Source: Bdellovibrionales bacterium (GTDB taxonomy: Bacteria; Bdellovibrionota; Bdellovibrionia; Bdellovibrionales; JAMPXM01). Taken from it: a DNA stretch of 44,039 bases. Shown here piece after piece: positions 39,195 through 44,039 of this stretch. A program made the translations under genes and the position numbers. The notes beneath the pieces are model-generated. The model worked only from the letters and a program-made list of their open reading frames with translations, had not been told where the DNA came from and did no database searches. The DNA lies in assembly GCA_005808505.1 (NCBI GenBank), contig SYLX01000196.1, positions 1 through 44,039 of the forward strand, written 5' to 3'. Position 1 is the first letter of the stretch; every line of letters starts with the position of its first letter.

Positions 39195-40544
39195 TTATCT
39201 TTGCTCAAACAGCACGGGTCGACCGATGGGTCGACCTAGCAGCTGACCATCACGCATGACAACTGATCCACCCACGATGGTCGCAACCGGCCAACCTTTA
39301 ACTTTTGTGCCTTCAAAAGGCGACCAGCCGGATTTGCTCGCGATCCATTCACGTTTGATTTCTTCCGTGCGACCCATGTCGACGAGCGTGAAATCGGCAT
39401 CAAAACCAACCCGAATTTCGCCTTTGCCGACCGCGTAGTAGAGGCGCGCAGGATTGCGTGCGAGAAGTTCTACGAGACGCTCAAGACTCAGTTTGCCGTT
39501 GTTAACATGATCGAGCATCAGCGGCAGGATCGTTTGCACACCCGTCATTCCTGAAGGTGATTCGGGATGCGGCTTTGCTTTTTCTTCGAGCGTGTGGGGC
39601 GCGTGATCAGAGCCGAGGACTGTGACCGTTCCATCGTTCACCGCGCGCCACAGCGCTTCGCGATGGCGAGCTTCGCGAATGGGGGGATTCATTTGCGCAA
39701 GTGTCCCTAGGCGTTCATAACATTCGGGCGCTGCCAGCGTTAAATGTTGTGGGGTCGTTTCGACCGTCGCGACATCTTTTGCACCTTTGAGAAAATCCAT
39801 CTCTTCGGCGGTGGTGACGTGGAGAACGTGAACGGGGCGGGAAGTTTCGCGCGCAAGCCTCACAAGTCTCTTCGTCGCGATCAGGGCTGTCTCTTCATCG
39901 CGCCAGACGTGGTGAAGAGCAGGATTGTTTTTCCCTTCGACTAGCTTTCTTCGCTCACGCAGGCGAGCTTCGTCTTCGCAGTGAACCGCGATGCGACGTC
40001 GGCCTTTGGCGAGGATCTTGCGAAGGTTGTTTTCTTCTTCGACAAGGAGTGAACCTGTCGAACTCCCCATGAAAATTTTAATGGCGCAGCAGTTCGGATG
40101 GAGTTCGAGTTCTTCAAGCTCGTTTGCGTTGTCAGGTGTTGCGCCGATGAAGAAGCTTACGTTGCTCCATACGCGGCCTTCAGCTGCTTGAAACTTTTGA
40201 TTGAGATGCTCAAGCGTCGTCGTCGAAGGTTTCGTGTTCGGCATTTCGAAAACGCAAGTCACGCCACCCAACACGGCTCCGCGCGTACCGCTTTCGAGAT
40301 CTTCTTTGTGTGTGAGACCCGGTTCGCGAAAGTGAACTTGGGAGTCGATGATACCGGGGAGAAGATGAAGTCCTTTTGCATCGATGATCTCCGCTGCGCC
40401 GACATGGGCCCGCGGACCGATGGCGGAGATTTTCCCATTCGTCACCGCGACCGATGTCTGGGCTCGAAGTAAAGTTCCGTCGTTTGCGGGAAGAAGACAA
40501 ACCGCATTGATGATGGCCAGATCGTGCGTTTTGGACTGGGTCAT
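39195..40544 (-). CDS. pyrC: Dihydroorotase, class I
   Basis: A 449-residue amidohydrolase. Metal ligands are visible in DSQVHFREPG, the carboxylated lysine is in CAIKIFMGSSTG, with further histidines in AVHCEDEA and HVLHVTT and the catalytic Asp in GSDHAPHT. The length and the HFREPG form fit class I (Bacillus-type) dihydroorotase, which interconverts carbamoyl aspartate and dihydroorotate in pyrimidine synthesis; allantoinase is the main alternative. AGGAG lies 8 bases before ATG 40544. No other pyr gene is near. Its 3' end contains a GGTCGACC-GATG-GGTCGACC hairpin (39217-39236). Confidence 0.92.
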   Translation of the reverse strand: MTQSKTHDLAIINAVCLLPANDGTLLRAQTSVAVTNGKISAIGPRAHVGAAEIIDAKGLHLLPGIIDSQVHFREPGLTHKEDLESGTRGAVLGGVTCVFEMPNTKPSTTTLEHLNQKFQAAEGRVWSNVSFFIGATPDNANELEELELHPNCCAIKIFMGSSTGSLLVEEENNLRKILAKGRRRIAVHCEDEARLRERRKLVEGKNNPALHHVWRDEETALIATKRLVRLARETSRPVHVLHVTTAEEMDFLKGAKDVATVETTPQHLTLAAPECYERLGTLAQMNPPIREARHREALWRAVNDGTVTVLGSDHAPHTLEEKAKPHPESPSGMTGVQTILPLMLDHVNNGKLSLERLVELLARNPARLYYAVGKGEIRVGFDADFTLVDMGRTEEIKREWIASKSGWSPFEGTKVKGWPVATIVGGSVVMRDGQLLGRPIGRPVLFEQR

Positions 40545-40687
40545 AGTGGCATCTCCTTTGATCTCGCGGGCAACTTAGCTAGCAGGAGACCTAACATGAG
40601 ACTGGGCGGAGGACCAGCTTTTACGTCTGCTCGCCAAGATGGTCGCGATCGGTTGAGTTTTTCGCGTGGGATCGACAAAATATAAGC

Positions 40688-41899
40688 ATGGGTCTGAAGG
40701 TATTCCTTTCTTATATTGCTACGCATTTTCACGCCGTTTTCGGCATCACGCTCGCACTGTTCTTTCTGACGTGCATGATCCTTCTGATCCGCTCGATCGG
40801 TGAGAAGCAGAAAGACCGCGATGTCAGCGGTGGCTCCGGTATCGACGTTCGCGATATCGAAGGTGCCATGAAGCGCGTTTTGGCAAGCCAGCCGGTTTCG
40901 GTGGTCGCTTCGTCCATCGCAGCGCCTTCGGCGAGCCCAACCTCGGCACCAATCGTCGTTGGTGAGGGCGGCGGCGCGGACGCGGCCGTAGTTGTGAGTC
41001 TTCAGGAAAATTTGCGTGACCGCGAGACGCGCATCGCGACTCTCAACGATGAGATCGAAAAACTTCGCGAGACGCTTTCTTCGCAGCAAGGTGACAATTC
41101 AAATTCGTCTGAATTCAACGAACAGATCAGCGGCCTAAAAGCCAAGAATGAAGAGCTTCAGGCACGTCTCGCGGAATACGAAATCATCGAAGACGACATC
41201 GCTGATCTTTCGATGTTCAAAGAAGAAAACGCACGCCTTAAGGAAGAGCTCGAGCGCTTGAAAGCGCAAGGTCCGGCGGCGGCTCCCGCCGTTGCCGCAG
41301 CTCCTGCCGTTGAGATGAAGTTCGAAAAAGCCGAAAAATTCGAACTCGATCCGAACGACGACATCATGAAAGAATTTGCGGCAGCCGTATCCGTTGAGAA
41401 GGCGCCCAAGGTTTTACCGCAGACCGAAGTACCGCCTGTTGACGCTGCTCTTCAAGCAGCCATTGATGCGGATCCGCAAGCAGCAATCGATGCCATGCTC
41501 GCTGCCGCAATGAGTGGAGGAGCTCCCGAAGCCTCTCCGGCGCCTGCAGCTGCGCCTTCGAACGCTGCGGAATCGGCTCTTGAGGAACTGCTTCAATCGT
41601 CGGACATGCAGAAGCCTGTCGAAACAAACACGGCAGGTCTTGCCGATATGCAAGCCGATATCGATGCCATGTTCTCCGAGCCGAAGAAGGAAGCGACTGC
41701 CGAAGCTGCTTCCAGCGAGGCACCTGGCGACAATGCTCTCGAAGAACTTCTGAATGGGACACCTGACCCCGATAAAATGTTAGGTGAAGTAGAATCGTTG
41801 GTAGCCACGGAGGTCGCCGACGGAGATGCTTTGGAAGAGTCCTTAGATACCGACAAGCTCCTTGCGGAAGTCGACGATCTAAAAGCCAAAGCAGGATGA
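40688..41899 (+). CDS. Membrane-anchored coiled-coil protein with acidic repeat tail
   Basis: A 403-residue protein with one N-terminal membrane helix (AVFGITLALFFLTCMILLI). A long coiled coil follows (about residues 100-200; heptads in LRDRETRIATLNDEIEKLRE and FKEENARLKEELERLKAQ), then an Ala/Pro/Glu-rich acidic tail. The tail repeats short motifs: ALEELL twice plus ALEESL, IDAML/IDAMF (QAAIDAML, QADIDAMF) and DKxLxEVxxL twice. The family is not recognised. The topology suggests a cytoplasmic scaffold anchored in the inner membrane. The ribosome site is poor. It is followed after 22 bases by a HEAT-repeat gene, probably co-transcribed. Confidence 0.8.
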   Translation: MGLKVFLSYIATHFHAVFGITLALFFLTCMILLIRSIGEKQKDRDVSGGSGIDVRDIEGAMKRVLASQPVSVVASSIAAPSASPTSAPIVVGEGGGADAAVVVSLQENLRDRETRIATLNDEIEKLRETLSSQQGDNSNSSEFNEQISGLKAKNEELQARLAEYEIIEDDIADLSMFKEENARLKEELERLKAQGPAAAPAVAAAPAVEMKFEKAEKFELDPNDDIMKEFAAAVSVEKAPKVLPQTEVPPVDAALQAAIDADPQAAIDAMLAAAMSGGAPEASPAPAAAPSNAAESALEELLQSSDMQKPVETNTAGLADMQADIDAMFSEPKKEATAEAASSEAPGDNALEELLNGTPDPDKMLGEVESLVATEVADGDALEESLDTDKLLAEVDDLKAKAG

Positions 41900-41921
41900 A
41901 CAAACGGCAGGAGGCCTGACC

Positions 41922-42704
41922 ATGTTGCGTGTCACTTCTATTGCGGCAGCGACCGCTACTTTGCTCGCTGTTCTTGGAACAAATGCTGTAGCTGCGGTGC
42001 CCGCTTCACGTCAGGAGTCGATGGTCCCTGTTCCGAGCAGCAAAGCTGCACTCATGCGTGCAACGAAGGAAGCTTTGCGCATGCCGATCGGTGAGCGCAT
42101 CGAAACTCTTCAGCAACAAGGACCTCAAGGTTACCGCAATCTCGTCGGTCTGATGATGGACGATGCTCAACCAATGGAAACGCGCTGGAAAGCGGTGACG
42201 TCAGTAGGTCTGATCGGCCGTGCGGAATCGAAGCCCGAGCTCGAACGCGCGCTCAAGCACAACGAATGGTATATGCGCAATGCGGGACTCGTCGCGATGG
42301 TGGGCGCCGATCGTGCGTCGGCAAGCCGTTGGGCGAAAGCATTGTTAAGTGATAAAGCCGCAATCGTACGCGCGGCAGCCGTGGATGCAATCGTCGAGAT
42401 GCGCGACACCAGCAGCAAAGAGCTTCTTTGGAAGAAGCTTTACGCAAAAGAAAACTTCCGCCACGGAAAAAGTCTCTTCGTGCGCAAGCGGATCCTTGAG
42501 GCGCTGACTCACCTCGAAGGTCCGGGTCGCGAGCAAAAGTTCGTTCAAATCCTTTCGGATAAAGACGAATCTCTCCATCCTTACGCGATTGCGGCGTTGG
42601 AAAAGATCACTAATCAATCGCTCGGCGCAAACACCGAGCCGACTAAAATCCGTCGCGAACTCTGGCAGAAGTGGTGGAAAGAAAAAGCCCAAGCCAAGCT
42701 TTGA
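41922..42704 (+). CDS. Exported HEAT-repeat protein
   Basis: A 260-residue protein with a signal peptide (LRVTSIAAATATLLAVLGTNAVAA). After it come helical repeats of HEAT/PBS-lyase type: MMDDAQPMETRWKAVTSVGLIG, WYMRNAGLVAMVGADRA and KAAIVRAAAVDAIVEM. Such repeats bind proteins, so a periplasmic scaffold role is likely. GGAGG lies 7 bases before ATG 41922. It follows the coiled-coil gene by 22 bases. Its stop abuts the stop of the convergent lipoprotein gene with no spacer. Confidence 0.85.
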   Translation: MLRVTSIAAATATLLAVLGTNAVAAVPASRQESMVPVPSSKAALMRATKEALRMPIGERIETLQQQGPQGYRNLVGLMMDDAQPMETRWKAVTSVGLIGRAESKPELERALKHNEWYMRNAGLVAMVGADRASASRWAKALLSDKAAIVRAAAVDAIVEMRDTSSKELLWKKLYAKENFRHGKSLFVRKRILEALTHLEGPGREQKFVQILSDKDESLHPYAIAALEKITNQSLGANTEPTKIRRELWQKWWKEKAQAKL

Positions 42705-43280
42705 TCAGCTGGTCTGTTCGTCGCCTGATTTCTTGTTTTGCTTCTCATTTGCGCGCTGAATGGCGCGATTGATCTTCAACTCACGATCAATTCTGTAGAG
42801 AATGGCGTTTTCTTCTAAGCCGTCACTTGCGACCGTGTCGGCTTCAGCGAAGAAGTCGCGAACGAGTTCCACTTGCTTCACCACGACAACTTTGACGGCT
42901 GTCTTCGCTTCCGCTTTCCCGCGCACGAGGCGGATCAGCATGCGGTAACGGTACCCGCTCGAATAATTCACTGACTTATGAGCCGGCTGAAAGCGAGCTT
43001 CGCCTTTAACGAAGTCCGTTTCGAAAATGCCGGCTTCGGTATTGTCGACTCGCTGAGGATACTTGAGCATTGCTTGCTTGAGTGCGGCTTCGACTTCTTC
43101 GTACTTTGCAGGAAAGACGCGAACGACGGGCTCGCCCGGTTTTAGGCGGCGTTCGAGTTTCTCCGTCGCGGTCGACTGGCAGCCGGTAAGCGCAAAGCAT
43201 GTTCCTATACCCATGAGAAGCGTTGCGAGCAAAGATCGCGAGGATGAAGCGAGTCGTACCATAGACTTTAAAGTTCCCAT
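42705..43280 (-). CDS. Small hypothetical lipoprotein
   Basis: A 191-residue protein with a lipoprotein signal (LLATLLMGIGTCFALTGC, lipobox L-T-G-C). The mature part starts QSTATEKLERRLKPGEPVVRVFPAKYEEVEAALKQAML. It resembles the layout of short BamC- or DUF-type outer-membrane lipoproteins, with a strand-helix-strand pattern around VNYSSGYRYRMLIRLVRG, but I cannot assign a family. The C-terminus is rich in Lys and Gln. The start may be ATG 43280 or ATG 43262; neither has a good ribosome site. It probably faces the periplasm. Confidence 0.75.
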   Translation of the reverse strand: MGTLKSMVRLASSSRSLLATLLMGIGTCFALTGCQSTATEKLERRLKPGEPVVRVFPAKYEEVEAALKQAMLKYPQRVDNTEAGIFETDFVKGEARFQPAHKSVNYSSGYRYRMLIRLVRGKAEAKTAVKVVVVKQVELVRDFFAEADTVASDGLEENAILYRIDRELKINRAIQRANEKQNKKSGDEQTS

Positions 43281-43481
43281 CCGTGAGCGATGTTTTCAAG
43301 CGTACCTCGGGGATTCTCGACCCTGTGCTTCGCGACCTCGACTTGAGTCGGAGGATAGGTCATTGAACCTCGTAAATTGCGATGGCTGATGAGGACCGCT
43401 TCAACCCGAAAACTGCACAACGAATTTTGTTTATACGGCCGGGGCCCTCAGTTATCGAATGAACAACTGGAGGGTACCAAC

Positions 43482-43898
43482 ATGAGAATCAGCATTTTAG
43501 GATTAGCAACATTAGTGAGCGTCGCGGCTCCGTTATCAACCGCATCGGCAGCGCCGGGAAACATCCGAATCGGCACGATGGGAGCTATCTGGTGCAACTA
43601 CAAAGCCAAGATTCATCTCGATACACGGCAAGGTGGTGAGTGGATTTTTGAAGGACGGATCCACATTGAACAAACGGGCCAAGTGGACCGAGTGTGGGTG
43701 AAGCAATACGAGGACAATAGTCTTCGCATCGTCCGTTATCTCTCGGGCGAATATGCGGGGCGCCGGCAAATCGTGGAGACGCATGCGCCTGAGCGCTATT
43801 CGGAAGGAGGCCGGTACGTCCAACGGTGGAAGAAGAGCGCAAGCAGCGGACCCGGATGCGGCCGCGATTCAATGAGCAACTTCGTTATGACGGAGTAA
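43482..43898 (+). CDS. Small secreted hypothetical protein
   Basis: A 138-residue protein with a signal peptide (ISILGLATLVSVAAPLSTASA). The mature part contains a tryptophan- and tyrosine-rich beta pattern (GEWIFEGRIHIEQTG, VDRVWVKQYEDNSLRIVRYL) and one cysteine pair (WCNY, PGCGR). Family not recognised. GGAGG lies 8 bases before ATG 43482. A hairpin follows the stop. Confidence 0.7.
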   Translation: MRISILGLATLVSVAAPLSTASAAPGNIRIGTMGAIWCNYKAKIHLDTRQGGEWIFEGRIHIEQTGQVDRVWVKQYEDNSLRIVRYLSGEYAGRRQIVETHAPERYSEGGRYVQRWKKSASSGPGCGRDSMSNFVMTE

Positions 43899-43901
43899 GC
43901 G

Positions 43902-43930
43902 GCGACCTGCCTAAATTTCGGGCAGGTTGC
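43902..43930 (+). repeat. Hairpin after the small secreted protein gene
   Basis: GCGACCTGCC pairs with GGCAGGTTGC over 10 positions (one G-U) around a nine-base loop. It lies 3 bases after the stop. No T-run follows, so it may stabilise the 3' end or act with Rho. Confidence 0.55.
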
Positions 43931-43974
43931 GGCTGAGCTGTCTTTCATGAGGCAGAAAAAGTCTAGAATGCGGG

Positions 43975-44003
43975 TTGACGAACTCGGGTCGGGTAGGTAA
44001 GTT
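43975..44003 (+). promoter_or_regulatory. Promoter candidate at the right edge
   Basis: TTGACG (43975-43980), a 17-base spacer and TAAGTT (43998-44003). The gene it would serve lies outside the window. Confidence 0.4.
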
Positions 44004-44039
44004 CTCGATCTCTTAGCCTATTTGGCAGTTCTTTAAGGT

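Noticed and set aside
1-44039. CRISPR arrays, transposases, integrases, phage genes, rRNA
   Set aside because: No regularly spaced repeats, no DDE or tyrosine recombinase motifs, and no rRNA segments were seen on either strand.

Overview
The window reads as ordinary chromosome from a Gram-negative bacterium, most likely a member of the Bdellovibrionota (Bdellovibrio/Oligoflexia-like). This is inferred, not proven. The grounds are a TIGR02147/DUF4423 regulator, tandem DUF3015 proteins, a DUF4105 protein, an unusual H-Q-N-C lipoprotein-like N-terminus, many secreted or lipid-anchored peptidases, outer-membrane barrels, and heavy use of TCG, GCG and CGC codons. I see no rRNA, tRNA, CRISPR array, insertion sequence, prophage or integrase.

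Layout. 0-5.6 kb: a TIGR02147 regulator followed by a 19-bp palindrome, an M3 oligopeptidase with a textbook terminator, then a leftward pair of a delta-9-type fatty acid desaturase with a coiled-coil tail and an unknown membrane-anchored protein. 5.8-10.7 kb: a tesA-ybbA-ybbP-like operon (SGNH esterase, ABC ATPase, large FtsX-type permease) ending in an overlapping alpha/beta-hydrolase lipoprotein. 10.8-17.8 kb: two DUF3015 proteins, a DUF4105 protein whose start codon sits in the loop of the preceding terminator, a tricorn protease homologue and a DUF6580 membrane protein. 18-20 kb: a ferredoxin and a leftward DUF432-mscS pair.

20.3-29.9 kb is a stress and reserve block: Hsp20, a fused trehalose-6-phosphate synthase/phosphatase, a divergent GH15 glucoamylase/trehalase-like enzyme, polyphosphate kinase, SixA-type phosphatase, and a leftward ferredoxin-uracil glycosylase-exopolyphosphatase operon. 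Trehalose and polyphosphate each have both synthetic and degradative enzymes here.

29.9-31.1 kb is the most unusual stretch. A probable transcript begins with two perfect hairpins, carries a 39-codon ORF whose near-perfect Shine-Dalgarno has an exact 9-base complement inside the ORF, continues through about 300 bases of further inverted repeats, and ends with a 107-codon ORF of unknown type and a strong bidirectional terminator. This looks like an undescribed structured leader, riboregulator or small-protein locus.

31-44 kb: a secreted trypsin-like protease, an outer-membrane beta-barrel protein coupled to a 1293-residue metzincin-like lipoprotein, an NSUN-type RNA m5C methyltransferase, a probable small convergent gene, an H-Q-N-C protein with a nested-hairpin upstream region, dihydroorotase (pyrC), a membrane-anchored coiled-coil protein with repeated short acidic motifs, a HEAT-repeat protein, a small lipoprotein and a small secreted protein. 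Start sites were reassigned from Shine-Dalgarno position and signal-peptide shape where stated. Family calls come from motifs recognised by eye; no search was run.
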